DNA of 9,376 nt from an uncultured Clostridia bacterium (GCA_945926705.1 CAMEMA010000028.1:1-9376); one strand, 5' to 3'. Counted from the stretch's first letter, positions 1 through 7,384 are shown. Notes: generated by a model not told the origin, from the letters alone. Made by a program: numbers and translations.

Positions 1-2
1 GA

Positions 3-302
3 GAAAAAACAGACGCATTATCCGCAATGGCAGAATTGTTTGATTTAAGTGAACTAAAGTTTAATAAGATCTTATATCGTAATCTTAAAGAGGCTCAGGA
101 CGATTGGAAACGTACCGTGTCTCAATATAAATTAAATTTATTCGCAGTACCTTTAAGCGTGTTCGAAAAGGTCTGTAAGACGTGTAAAGCTACTGGTATT
201 ACAATGATACCTGAAGAAAAATTTAGGTTTTTTGACCCGAAAGACAGCCATTTAACATTAGCAGAAATAAAAAAATTATCATTGGAAATAACAATTTCTT
301 AA
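3..302 (+). CDS. C-terminal end of an unrecognised protein (5' partial)
   Basis: The reading frame is open from the left edge (first full codon at 3) to TAA at 300-302, giving about 99 residues. The first ATG, at 27, has no Shine-Dalgarno sequence before it, and the codons upstream (EKTDALSA) read smoothly into it. I therefore take this as the tail of a longer gene that starts outside the window. The visible part is hydrophilic and probably mixed helical. It has two close cysteines (CKTC) in the motif EKVCKTCKATG, and a charged segment EEKFRFFDPKD before a helical end. No membrane segment is visible. I do not recognise the family. A hairpin terminator follows 18 bp after the stop, so this is the last gene of its transcript. 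The coding call is supported by the open frame and the terminator; the function is unknown. Confidence 0.6.
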   Translation, partial: EKTDALSAMAELFDLSELKFNKILYRNLKEAQDDWKRTVSQYKLNLFAVPLSVFEKVCKTCKATGITMIPEEKFRFFDPKDSHLTLAEIKKLSLEITIS

Positions 303-320
303 TAGAATTGATTAAACTAA

Positions 321-346
321 ACTACGCCCTTTTGGCGTGGTTTTTT
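321..346 (+). terminator. Rho-independent terminator of the left-edge gene
   Basis: ACTACGCC (321-328) pairs with GGCGTGGT (334-341), an 8-bp stem with one T-G pair and a CTTTT loop. It runs into a six-T tract at 341-346. It lies just after the stop at 302 and separates that gene from the independently promoted gene at 542. Confidence 0.85.
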
Positions 347-458
347 ATATGTAAAAGTTATTTTTTAATTTATAGAGGAATCCATTTTAAATTCCTAATA
401 AAATCATTTGCAGTATGTTAAATTTTTATAAATAATATAAATTAATAACTAAAATATG

Positions 459-487
459 TTGATTTTAATTTATAAATCATATATAAT
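459..487 (+). promoter_or_regulatory. Sigma-A-type promoter for the gene at 542
   Basis: TTGATT (459-464) and a perfect TATAAT (482-487) are separated by exactly 17 bp, at a suitable distance upstream of the RBS AAGGAG (526-531). Just downstream, in the early transcribed region, GTACA (495-499) and TGTAC (510-514) form a small inverted repeat that could be an operator or a weak leader hairpin. Confidence 0.75.
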
Positions 488-541
488 AACCACAGTACAT
501 GATTTATTTTGTACAAATTTATATAAAGGAGAGGACTATAA

Positions 542-1105
542 ATGAAGTCTTATAACCCAAAAATACAAGATCAAAATCAGATAATAGGGCAAGATGCACC
601 AAGTGCTGGAAAAACCTTTATTTTGTTAAATGTTAAGGACAAAGAAGAACGAGATAAGTTGTTAGGATTATTTGTTAAGGACGACAAGGAAAGAGATAAG
701 ATAATTAAATACGATCAAGGAGAAAACATATGCACATATGCTATACTATCAAAACAATTACCAGAAGTAAAAAAGATATTTCCAAATATTAAATCATGTA
801 CTTTTTTGATGAACGACTGGAACGGTACTACACCGTTAGACAGTAACAATATTGACGACATAAAAAAACAAACCGAGGAAATTGATAAAGAGAGAGAAAA
901 AAAATCAGAAGGTAGATCGTACCCATTATCAAAAATTGGATCTCTTTCAAAAAAGGATGAAGAAAGTTTGAATAAGGGAGCAAAATATGTAGAATATAGA
1001 AGATTATACGATGGTTTTAAGCTAGCAGCTATGTACATTTTACCTCCTGGAATTGATCTTCCTATAGCTAAAAAGTCCTTATACAATTTACCGCCAAAAA
1101 AATAG
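542..1105 (+). CDS. Unrecognised 187-residue cytoplasmic protein
   Basis: The start is ATG 542, set by AAGGAG at 526-531 (10-nt spacing) and by the promoter at 459-487. The product has no signal peptide or membrane segment and is rich in Lys, Asp and Glu. Residues about 31-57 carry a tandem 14-residue repeat (VKDKEERDKLL, then VKDDKERDKII). At DNA level this is GTTAAGGAC at 632 and again at 674, exactly 42 bp apart, so it is a local in-frame duplication. The middle (about 105-135) is highly charged and likely helical. The end has proline-rich turns (ILPPGIDLP and NLPPKK). A GKT near residue 24 lacks the rest of a Walker A loop. It is a single-gene transcript between two terminators, and I recognise no family. 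That it is a gene is well supported; its function is unknown. Confidence 0.8.
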   Translation: MKSYNPKIQDQNQIIGQDAPSAGKTFILLNVKDKEERDKLLGLFVKDDKERDKIIKYDQGENICTYAILSKQLPEVKKIFPNIKSCTFLMNDWNGTTPLDSNNIDDIKKQTEEIDKEREKKSEGRSYPLSKIGSLSKKDEESLNKGAKYVEYRRLYDGFKLAAMYILPPGIDLPIAKKSLYNLPPKK

Positions 1106-1161
1106 AAAAAAATGCCAAATAGTCACGCATAAATTACGTAGCCCTATAAGAACATAAAAGT

Positions 1162-1191
1162 GCCGGCCGTTTCAAGACGGCCGGCTTTTAC
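1162..1191. terminator. GC-rich hairpin terminator, probably bidirectional
   Basis: GCCGGCCGT (1162-1170) and ACGGCCGGC (1177-1185) form a perfect 9-bp stem around a TTCAAG loop, followed on the plus strand by TTTTACTTTTT. On the minus strand the same stem is followed by ACTTTTATG. It lies between the converging genes ending at 1105 (+) and 1239 (-) and is well placed to stop both. A second pairing, AAAGTGCC (1157-1164) with GGCACTTT (1199-1206), could enclose or compete with the hairpin. The stem is strikingly GC-rich for this sequence. Confidence 0.85.
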
Positions 1192-1214
1192 TTTTTGGGG
1201 CACTTTCTTTAATT

Positions 1215-1239
1215 AAAATATTCCGCCAAAATGCGGAAT
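1215..1239 (-). terminator. Terminator of the sortase operon
   Basis: ATTCCGC (1220-1226) pairs with GCGGAAT (1233-1239) around a six-base loop. Read on the minus strand it is followed by ATTTTAATT. The stem touches the sortase stop codon (1239-1241), so the operon ends right at the gene end. The strong hairpin at 1162-1185 is a back-up. Confidence 0.65.
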
Positions 1240-2057
1240 TAAATATTTTTATTAAGTGATTTGGCATGAACAACTAAACGTAAATCATTTGTATTGTCAT
1301 AGCAAGTAGAAAAAGTCATTGTTTTCTCGTTCTTTTCAAACTCATATCCCAAATCGTATTTACTTCTTCTGGCCATTTCTTCAGCCCATTCACGATATTC
1401 ATTTTCATTTGAAAAATCAGTCTGAATATACTTTTTTTCAGCCGGAATTATATAAATCGAAAATATTTTCCAACTACTTATTCCGGAGGAATTTGCAAAC
1501 TTTACAATACCATTATTCCCCTCATGAATCCATTCGGGTTTTAAAACCCAGCTCAAACTTCCAAACATGGTTTTATCCAGATTACTATGTGCGTATATTA
1601 TAGTATTTTTATCAAGTCTTTCGGAGTTATTTCTATAGTCCATAAATACCCATCCGGCACTGTTTTCCCCCTTTTTAAATGAATGATTCAAATAAAAGCA
1701 ATTATCTGAAGACTTCACTACAGGATAATTTATTTGTGTTCCAAAAACGCTTAAAAATCCTACAGTATCTTTATTAAGCTTTTTAAATTCCTTTAAATCA
1801 AACTGCGAAATAGGGACTTTAATATAGTTCCAATAGTCATTGTTAGGCGGAGGAAATATTTCATCAGAAAGGTCATCGTGTTCGTCAACTATGGGATAAG
1901 TTTTATTTATCTCGTCTATATCGGATACAGTATCATTATGGTCATATATTCTCTTTAAAAGATTAAAAGCATTGCATAATATTACACATATTAAAAACAA
2001 AGCAAGCGATAGGTAAACTATTTTTACACCATATTGCTTAACTTTGTTTTTCTTCAT
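1239..2057 (-). CDS. srtB: Class B sortase (cysteine transpeptidase)
   Basis: This membrane-bound transpeptidase cleaves a sorting signal on a secreted protein and joins the protein to the cell-wall peptide. The 272-residue product has a short basic N-terminus and one membrane anchor (about residues 12-31), with the catalytic domain outside. The SrtB fold shows in INYPVVKSSDNCFYLNHSF (109-127), GWVFMDYRN (135-143) and the catalytic residues: His157 in IIYAHSN, Cys252 in MTFSTC and Arg260 in NDLRLVVH. Length is normal for class B. The ATG is preceded by AAGGTGAT, a good Shine-Dalgarno. It lies 18 bp downstream of the NPKTS-bearing surface protein on the same strand and is presumably co-transcribed, which makes that protein the obvious substrate. 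The class is confident from the residues and context; the symbol means class B sortase, not a specific orthologue. Confidence 0.95.
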   Translation of the reverse strand: MKKNKVKQYGVKIVYLSLALFLICVILCNAFNLLKRIYDHNDTVSDIDEINKTYPIVDEHDDLSDEIFPPPNNDYWNYIKVPISQFDLKEFKKLNKDTVGFLSVFGTQINYPVVKSSDNCFYLNHSFKKGENSAGWVFMDYRNNSERLDKNTIIYAHSNLDKTMFGSLSWVLKPEWIHEGNNGIVKFANSSGISSWKIFSIYIIPAEKKYIQTDFSNENEYREWAEEMARRSKYDLGYEFEKNEKTMTFSTCYDNTNDLRLVVHAKSLNKNI

Positions 2058-2075
2058 TTTAAATCACCTTGTACA

Positions 2076-3197
2076 CTAAGCTTTTTCATTAATTCTTCTA
2101 TATTTATTAACAAGTACCACTAATCCTGAAACAGAAGCCAAAGTTGACATTGCTATAATCGGTAAGTTTATATCCGATGTTTTTGGATTTTCGGGAACTT
2201 CTTTCGGCTGTTCAGTTGTTGTCGTTGTTAAAGGTGTATCGGTTATTTCGGGTGTTTCCAATAAATCTTCAGAAGGAATAATAGGAGCATCTGTCATTTG
2301 AGCATTCAAAAATACAGCTGAATTTCCTCCCGTATCGTTTAAATCTGCGTTATTGATACGCCCACCCGATATGGCTAATTTTATATGGTTATCTTTATTG
2401 GGTTCAACTTCCGCTTGAAATTCCATGGGTTCAGTCATAAATGGAAAAGTTATACTATATCCTCCTAACTCTTTTTTATATTTAAACTTTCCGCTTTCTA
2501 CAACACTTTCAACAGTTATATTTTTAGGTACACCATCTTTGTAAAATAAAGCTTTATTTTCCCCATTGACCCAAATACCAAAAGTATCATTATGGTTACC
2601 TTCATCTTCGTTAAAATCAGGAGTAGTAACGCCACCTGTTCCTTCTACAGGGATAGCTTCCTGTGTGGCAAAAACACATTTAAAAGATATTATTTTTTTC
2701 ACTTTAGGATTAATATCAAATTCCAGTTTTGTCTTTTCTACACTGTTTTCTAAATCATCCGGACCTGCATTGAAATTTTTTATACTTCCAGACATTTCTA
2801 CTTTTTCATTTACCGGTTGTTCAGAATTTTGTTCCAAACTTTTTTCAGGGTTTTCAGCGGTATGAACGGAAACAGAGGAATTTGCTATAGCTGCCCCCGC
2901 AACTTCTATGAAGTTTGTATATTCTTTGGTGGTCGATAAAACTATACCATTTTCAAGAGAAAAAAAATCATTTCCATTAATAAACGTTCCTGAAAATCCT
3001 TCATTTTTTAATGATGGATTTTTTAAATCTGATTCATCATTTAACTCACCGTTCATCATTGCATAAACTAGTTCTTCACCATTATCACTTTCCGTTAAAG
3101 TTGGTACGACAAGAGCTGACGCAATACTGTTTCCTAAAAATGCAAGAGAAACAGCTGCAACTACACTTTTTTTTGTGAATTCTTTTAACAAGCTCAT
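2076..3197 (-). CDS. Secreted choice-of-anchor-L protein with NPKTS sortase signal
   Basis: This is a cell-wall-anchored surface protein of 373 residues. Residues 1-28 are a Sec signal peptide (basic start, hydrophobic core, likely cleavage after SIASA). The body matches the choice-of-anchor-L domain pattern: FSGTFINGNDFFSLENGIVLSTT (about 68-90), the strand KCVFATQE (173-180), NDTFGIWVNG (203-212) and the end IKLAISGGRINNADL through GGNSAVFLNA (about 272-299). A Thr/Pro/Glu-rich stalk (about 310-336) then leads to NPKTS (337-341), a hydrophobic segment (about 344-363) and the basic tail KYRRINEKA, a complete cell-wall sorting signal. NPKTS resembles the NPQTN/NPKTG-type motifs used by class B sortases, and srtB follows directly. 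An AGTGAGGT Shine-Dalgarno precedes the ATG. Anchoring is well supported; the ligand or role is unknown. Confidence 0.9.
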   Translation of the reverse strand: MSLLKEFTKKSVVAAVSLAFLGNSIASALVVPTLTESDNGEELVYAMMNGELNDESDLKNPSLKNEGFSGTFINGNDFFSLENGIVLSTTKEYTNFIEVAGAAIANSSVSVHTAENPEKSLEQNSEQPVNEKVEMSGSIKNFNAGPDDLENSVEKTKLEFDINPKVKKIISFKCVFATQEAIPVEGTGGVTTPDFNEDEGNHNDTFGIWVNGENKALFYKDGVPKNITVESVVESGKFKYKKELGGYSITFPFMTEPMEFQAEVEPNKDNHIKLAISGGRINNADLNDTGGNSAVFLNAQMTDAPIIPSEDLLETPEITDTPLTTTTTEQPKEVPENPKTSDINLPIIAMSTLASVSGLVVLVNKYRRINEKA

Positions 3198-3256
3198 TTT
3201 AATTTCAACCTCACTTTATTTTATAAAATTACTAGAATAGATTAATATATCTGTAA

Positions 3257-3285
3257 ATTTTAATTATCTCTCAAAATAAAGTCAA
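3257..3285 (-). promoter_or_regulatory. Promoter of the surface protein and sortase operon
   Basis: Read on the minus strand, TTGACT (complement of 3280-3285) and TAAAAT (complement of 3257-3262) are separated by exactly 17 bp, about 60 bp upstream of the ATG at 3197. This is a near-consensus sigma-A promoter for the two-gene operon. Confidence 0.7.
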
Positions 3286-3393
3286 TTAAATAACTCTTAA
3301 AAATACTTTATTTTATATTAAATTAATAAAATATTTATCTCTTCTAATATTATTACAAAAAATTTAAAAATAAATATAAAATCTAAAAATATA

Positions 3394-3422
3394 TTGATAA
3401 TTTATTTTTTTACATTTATTAT
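3394..3422 (+). promoter_or_regulatory. Promoter for the 906-residue protein gene
   Basis: TTGATA (3394-3399) and TATTAT (3417-3422) are spaced by 17 bp. The expected start is near 3429, giving a leader of about 80 nt. That leader contains the inverted repeat CATATTC/GAATATG (3432-3463), extendable by G-T and A-T pairs, which could be an operator or a leader hairpin. The start-proximal RBS is GGGAGG (3496-3501). Confidence 0.7.
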
Positions 3423-3510
3423 ATTTAAAAGCATATTCTATTTATTTAAATTAAAGGAATATGTTTATTAGACAATGTGAAATAAGAAAAATTTTGGGAG
3501 GCTTATTAAA

Positions 3511-6231
3511 ATGTCGTCAAAAAAATCCGCTTGCATTATTTTATCTGCAGTATTAATGTCCACCTCAGCCAATATTCCTCTTTCGTCGGGATGCAACTAT
3601 GAAAGACAAGATAAATCCCAAAACAACGAAAACATACCTAAAATGTATCCTCAAAATTCAGATGCTGTTGCTATCGAAAAAATGCTTAAAAAAGGTTTTC
3701 GTTTTGATAAAAATCCGCTTCAATGTTCTTCCATCAAGGAAATTAAATTTGACCTGTTTCAAGATTCCAATCTGGATATATCTTTGAAAGAAAGTTTAAA
3801 TTTCATATTAAATGATGAAACTACAAGCTTTATCGACAATAAACATTCACTTAATTCTTGCATTTTGCAGAATCCGTTTCTTTGCGAAAATATAAAAAAT
3901 ACCGAAAAATACATAGATTCAAATGAAATTGAATTTAAAAAAAATTTTGAACTTTTGAAACGTCTTTCATTCATAAAAGCTATTATGGAATCGGATTTCC
4001 GCATTCCGAAAGACCATGCTTTTTTGAGATTAATTTCTTCTCTTAGAGACGCTTATGCGACTAAAATATCAAGAAAAATGGCAGAACAAATTTTAAATAA
4101 CTATCGTGAAAAAGTAGAATCAAAAATGGAAGTTGAAGACTCTTCAAAAGGGGGAAGTTTATCGTCAACCGCTCAAACCGGAGCAATCAATTTGGGAATT
4201 TCCGTTGGAGTTGATAACAGCGAAGGAGCTTCAGAAACATCTTTTTATAAAATCGACAATTCCGGAAATATACAACTCAGCATAGGAGCTGGAGTCAAGA
4301 AATTTCTTTCGGCAGATGCGTCATACAATTTGAAAATTACGCATACTTTAATTTTTTACTCTTTAGAGCAATTTTTAGATACTTGTGCAAAAGACGGAAA
4401 AATAACTTCAATCGAATTTCGAGACGAATACATAAAAAAAATAATAAGCTCCAGAGAAGAAATGCAAAAAAACGAAAAATTAATTTTGTCTTCTATGCAA
4501 ACTTCCGTTGAATGGTTTTTAAAAGCCTCTCAAATCGTTCCTCAAAATATTAATTTTAAGTGGCCGGAAGTAACACGAACTCAACCTGCAAGTTTACAAA
4601 AATCCGTCACAAATAAAGCGGATATAAGTGGTGCAGCTTCGTGCCTTGCTTCAGTCGGTGCAAATGTGTCAGTAGACAGCAAAATAACTGACACTCTAAC
4701 TAAACATACATATTTAAGTTTGATACAAGACGACTGTTCCGTTTCCTCATATGCAGAAAATTCCGATCAACTTGTTTCTTTTTTGAAACAAGAAAATACA
4801 AAAAAATATATAGAAATAAAAGGATATTTTGAACAATATCTTAAAGATAAAGAAATTTACGGAAATAATTACGCTCCTAGAACTTTATCGGTTCTTGTTT
4901 CTAACATTATCGGAGACTTAAAAATGTATAATTCCGTTTTATCCGTCTTGGCAGATAAAAATTCTTTGGATTTTCAAATCGAAAACTGTAAAAAATCAAA
5001 AAATGAAATTGAAAAAGGATGGCTAGGAAGTTTCAAAAAAGGCAGAAAAAATATGCTTAAAACTGCAATTTCTTTGGCTGCTTATCTAAGAAATTTTGCA
5101 AATACAAACGAAGAAATAAACCTTTTCAAGCAACTTCATACAGAAATTGAGCATCTTTCTGAAATGCAAATATTTGATAAAAGCTCTTCGGCTAAAAATA
5201 TGTATTTTAGTACAAATCATAAAGCAAATATAAAGTCAGTAAGCGGAAAATTTTATTTCGCAATTCCTTTACTGGGAACATCCTTTATAGAAGCATCTTA
5301 CATAAACAGCAACGGTGAAGCATATTTTGACAATAATGAAAATATAGAAATTAAAATGCAGATTCCGATGTTTGGCGACTCTATTTTAGGAGACTATAGT
5401 ATAAGAAATAAGTTAAAAGATTTAATGCTTAAATTTTCAGGAGAAAAAACCGGTGAATCGGAAGCATTCAAGAATACATTGAGAATTATAGAAAATAATT
5501 TTGATGACATACTAGGAAATTTAGGAATAAAAACGTTAATCTCGATTCCTACTGTATTTTCAACCGGTCAATATATGACGCTTAATTATTTGTTTGAAAA
5601 ATCAGGAAAAAATGTTCCGCTGAGCAAAGATATTTTACCTTTACCGGGATGCCCTAAACCGATTTTTAAAGAAAAAGACAATTGGGTTCTTAAATTAGTA
5701 AAAAGAATAGATTCAACTATTTCAGACTTAAATATAGGAATAAAAGAATATGGGAATGCAAATATTTCTCACTGTATTGGTAAAAAAAATTTAATTATGG
5801 GTTCAGACAGTTTAAAATTCATTTTAAATAGGTACAATACATTCCAATTGGGAAGCGAAAACAGTTTTTGCGCACCAAACCATCTTTGGGACAGATTCAG
5901 GGAATCTCAAATCGAACAGTTTAAAAATTTGTTTTTAAATATGAATGATGAAAGCAAAAATGCTAAGTATGAACTGCAATGTATTTGGAATGCAATAAAC
6001 AATAAAATACAATCCAATACAGAAATTCCGGTTGAAGAAAAAATTAAGATAATAGATTTTTGTGAAACGCAGTTTAAGGAATTCCTGTATGATTGTGAAA
6101 CTTTGAGTAAAGACTCTTCTATTGAAATTCTAAAAAAAGCATTTACATCCTTCGATGAAATACTGAAAATTAATTACAAATATAATTTTTATCCGGAAGT
6201 AAAAAGAATTAATGTAATTAAAAAAATATAG
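3511..6231 (+). CDS. Large exported protein, probable lipoprotein, unknown family
   Basis: The ATG at 3511 follows GGGAGG (3496-3501) with 9-nt spacing. The 906-residue product starts with a basic and hydrophobic signal (KKSACIILSAVLMS). PLSSGC then ends at Cys28, which fits the permissive bacterial lipoprotein pattern, although Leu is at -4 rather than the usual -3. A hydrophilic Asn/Gln-rich linker follows. An alternative is ordinary signal peptidase cleavage. The rest alternates helical stretches with three Gly/Ser-rich, alternating-polarity, probably beta segments: about 222-285 (containing GAINLGISVGV and IQLSIGAGV), 366-405 (ADISGAASCLASVGANVSV) and 567-625 (ANIKSVSGKFYFAIPL). There is no second membrane helix and no sortase signal. 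About a dozen further cysteines are scattered through it. It has its own promoter and terminator. I do not recognise a family; alternating helix and amphipathic strand is also seen in pore-forming proteins, but that is only a thought. Confidence 0.85.
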   Translation: MSSKKSACIILSAVLMSTSANIPLSSGCNYERQDKSQNNENIPKMYPQNSDAVAIEKMLKKGFRFDKNPLQCSSIKEIKFDLFQDSNLDISLKESLNFILNDETTSFIDNKHSLNSCILQNPFLCENIKNTEKYIDSNEIEFKKNFELLKRLSFIKAIMESDFRIPKDHAFLRLISSLRDAYATKISRKMAEQILNNYREKVESKMEVEDSSKGGSLSSTAQTGAINLGISVGVDNSEGASETSFYKIDNSGNIQLSIGAGVKKFLSADASYNLKITHTLIFYSLEQFLDTCAKDGKITSIEFRDEYIKKIISSREEMQKNEKLILSSMQTSVEWFLKASQIVPQNINFKWPEVTRTQPASLQKSVTNKADISGAASCLASVGANVSVDSKITDTLTKHTYLSLIQDDCSVSSYAENSDQLVSFLKQENTKKYIEIKGYFEQYLKDKEIYGNNYAPRTLSVLVSNIIGDLKMYNSVLSVLADKNSLDFQIENCKKSKNEIEKGWLGSFKKGRKNMLKTAISLAAYLRNFANTNEEINLFKQLHTEIEHLSEMQIFDKSSSAKNMYFSTNHKANIKSVSGKFYFAIPLLGTSFIEASYINSNGEAYFDNNENIEIKMQIPMFGDSILGDYSIRNKLKDLMLKFSGEKTGESEAFKNTLRIIENNFDDILGNLGIKTLISIPTVFSTGQYMTLNYLFEKSGKNVPLSKDILPLPGCPKPIFKEKDNWVLKLVKRIDSTISDLNIGIKEYGNANISHCIGKKNLIMGSDSLKFILNRYNTFQLGSENSFCAPNHLWDRFRESQIEQFKNLFLNMNDESKNAKYELQCIWNAINNKIQSNTEIPVEEKIKIIDFCETQFKEFLYDCETLSKDSSIEILKKAFTSFDEILKINYKYNFYPEVKRINVIKKI

Positions 6232-6249
6232 TGCAACGGTAAAATAAAA

Positions 6250-6286
6250 GTAGACACAAGGGAAACCACTATGTGTCTGCTTTTTT
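6250..6286 (+). terminator. Terminator of the 906-residue protein gene
   Basis: GTAGACACA (6250-6258) pairs with TGTGTCTGC (6272-6280), 9 pairs with one T-G, followed by six Ts (6281-6286). This hairpin differs from those after the next two genes, so the homology shared by the three promoter blocks begins only at the T-tract. Confidence 0.9.
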
Positions 6287-6339
6287 ATTGCAAAATTTTA
6301 TTAAATAATTAATTTTATATTATTTTTATAAAAAAATAC

Positions 6340-6368
6340 TTGATTTTATATATTAATATATATATAAT
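6340..6368 (+). promoter_or_regulatory. Promoter of the first helical paralogue
   Basis: TTGATT (6340-6345), a 17-bp spacer and a perfect TATAAT (6363-6368) lie inside cassette copy 1. Transcription should start around 6375, within the palindrome at 6373-6390, giving a leader of about 45 nt. Confidence 0.85.
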
Positions 6369-6372
6369 TATG

Positions 6373-6390
6373 TTGTGTTTCGAAATACAA
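6373..6390 (+). promoter_or_regulatory. 18-bp palindrome at the transcription start (candidate operator), copy 1
   Basis: TTGTGTTTCGAAATACAA is an 18-bp palindrome with one imperfect pair (G against T at the fifth position from each end). It begins 5 nt after the -10 box, so a bound dimer would block or modulate initiation. The same element is at the same place in the other two cassettes. The regulator is unknown. Confidence 0.6.
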
Positions 6391-6420
6391 ATAAAATTTT
6401 AAGAACAGGATGTGATTTTA

Positions 6421-7362
6421 ATGGGAAAATTTAATGACAATGAAATAGAATCGATTTTCAAAAATGCAGATGCGAAATTAAATGAAGCAATTCCGTACTA
6501 CGAAACATGTATAAAAGAAAAAAAATACAACCCCAATCTAATTGATCTGAAAAACGACGCTATACAAATATTTTCATTATTTTGTTTTTTCGATTCCCAT
6601 CCTGAAATCATCAAAGACCAAGCAATAAAAAATACAATAAAAACATTATCTACATTAGAAATTTTTGAACATCCGATGCAGTTTGGTATCGTGGACGACG
6701 AAAAATCATCATATATTGATACACTGATAGATCTACTCAAAACAACTACCGAGTCCCTTGAAACAACATTAAAACAGTTTGAACGTGACGGAGTAAAAGT
6801 CATAGATGATGATATGCAATATGCAATGAACTCGAATCAAAAAAAGATTGTAAAAAATGCGATTACTACCCTCGAGAATGTAGTTCAATCTGTAAACCCT
6901 GTTAGAAATATTGTAAGCATGATCACTGGAAAAAAAATTTCATTAAATGATAAAAAAGCAAATAGTAGTTTGGTAAGGGCTGCTGACTTTTTCAAAACAA
7001 AATTTAAAAGTGGTGCAATCAGCAGTATAAAAACAAATACAACTAATCTAAAAACAAAAGTTATAAATTTGTTTGAACAACTTAATACGTTAGAACTAAA
7101 CATAGACAAAGACAAATCAGGGAAAATATTCTCTGATCTTAACAACATAAAAGATAGTATAAAACAATTTACAGATTTAGATGATGAGCCAGTAGGCAAT
7201 TATGTCAGTATCGATTACTCCATAACCAATATTACAACATCTACTCAAGAAGTTAAAAAAGCATTAAAACTCACAACTCAAATTTATAATAAATTCAATA
7301 TAACCGCCAATGCAATCGAAGAAATTGCAAAGGAAAAGCTAAATTTGAAAGAAATTAAATAA
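6421..7362 (+). CDS. Helical duplicated-domain protein, first paralogue (unknown family)
   Basis: The 313-residue product has no signal peptide or membrane helix, so it is probably cytoplasmic, and it is almost entirely helical. ATG 6421 is the start. An in-frame GTG at 6412 lies inside the Shine-Dalgarno AGGATGTGAT (6407-6416) and cannot be used with it, while the ATG has ideal spacing. The protein seems to be an old tandem duplication: IFKNADAKLNEAI (12-24) aligns with IVKNAITTLENVV (143-155), each followed by long helices. It is paralogous to the next gene: LNEAIPYY (20-27) against LNEVLPYY, SNQKKIVKNAITTLENV against SDQEKILQKAVKILDEI, and a DFF (189-191) at the start of the late helices. 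The C-terminal part (about 230-313, ending EKLNLKEIK) extends past the paralogue's stop. It has its own promoter and terminator. Function unknown. Confidence 0.85.
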   Translation: MGKFNDNEIESIFKNADAKLNEAIPYYETCIKEKKYNPNLIDLKNDAIQIFSLFCFFDSHPEIIKDQAIKNTIKTLSTLEIFEHPMQFGIVDDEKSSYIDTLIDLLKTTTESLETTLKQFERDGVKVIDDDMQYAMNSNQKKIVKNAITTLENVVQSVNPVRNIVSMITGKKISLNDKKANSSLVRAADFFKTKFKSGAISSIKTNTTNLKTKVINLFEQLNTLELNIDKDKSGKIFSDLNNIKDSIKQFTDLDDEPVGNYVSIDYSITNITTSTQEVKKALKLTTQIYNKFNITANAIEEIAKEKLNLKEIK

Positions 7363-7384
7363 TTGTTTTTACAGCAAAAAATAT

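Larger units (their letters stand above)
3198..3510. other. AT-rich divergent intergenic region (313 bp, no gene)
   Basis: This gap separates the minus-strand surface operon from the plus-strand 906-residue gene. It holds one promoter for each direction (3257-3285 minus, 3394-3422 plus) and an inverted repeat, CATATTC (3432-3438) with GAATATG (3457-3463). The stretch between the two promoters is almost pure A and T; I see no ORF, RNA gene or further repeat in it. Confidence 0.8.
6281..6420 (+). repeat. Promoter cassette, copy 1 of 3
   Basis: This is a direct repeat of about 140 bp, nearly identical to 7405-7554 and 8564-8704. In order it has: the T-tract of the preceding terminator, an AT-rich spacer, the promoter, an 18-bp palindrome, an invariant leader (AAATACAAATAAAATTTTAA) and the Shine-Dalgarno AGGATGTGAT (6407-6416), ending at the start codon. 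Copy-specific differences are TTGATT rather than TTGACT at -35 and AAGAACAGG rather than AAGAATAGG in the leader. Confidence 0.9.

Noticed and set aside
376..396. AGGAAT/ATTCCT inverted repeat upstream of the 542 promoter
   Set aside because: It has only six base pairs with a nine-base loop, in AT-rich DNA, about 60 bp upstream of the -35 box and after a better terminator. I see no support for a function.
608..622. GKT in the 187-residue protein as a Walker A nucleotide-binding loop
   Set aside because: The loop is PSAGKTF, without the full GxxxxGK[ST] spacing, and no Walker B or other NTPase motif follows.
715..1086. Long antisense ORF across the 187-residue gene, and similar ORFs opposite the genes at 2566-2865, 3759-4004, 6498-6803, 6885-7199 and 7755-8004
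   Set aside because: They lie opposite or across genes that have promoters, RBSs and terminators, and they lack their own RBS. The peptides are Phe/Ser-rich, as expected for the complement of Lys/Glu-rich AT-rich coding DNA.
6373..6390. Assigning the palindrome to the redox regulator Rex
   Set aside because: Length and TTGT/ACAA ends fit, but the inner half-site bases (GTT against TAA or GAA) do not, so the regulator is left open.
6412..6420. GTG upstream start adding three residues to the first helical paralogue (and the equivalent GTG at 7546)
   Set aside because: The GTG is part of the AGGATGTGAT Shine-Dalgarno itself; the ATG 9 nt later has proper spacing and is at the same place in all three cassettes.
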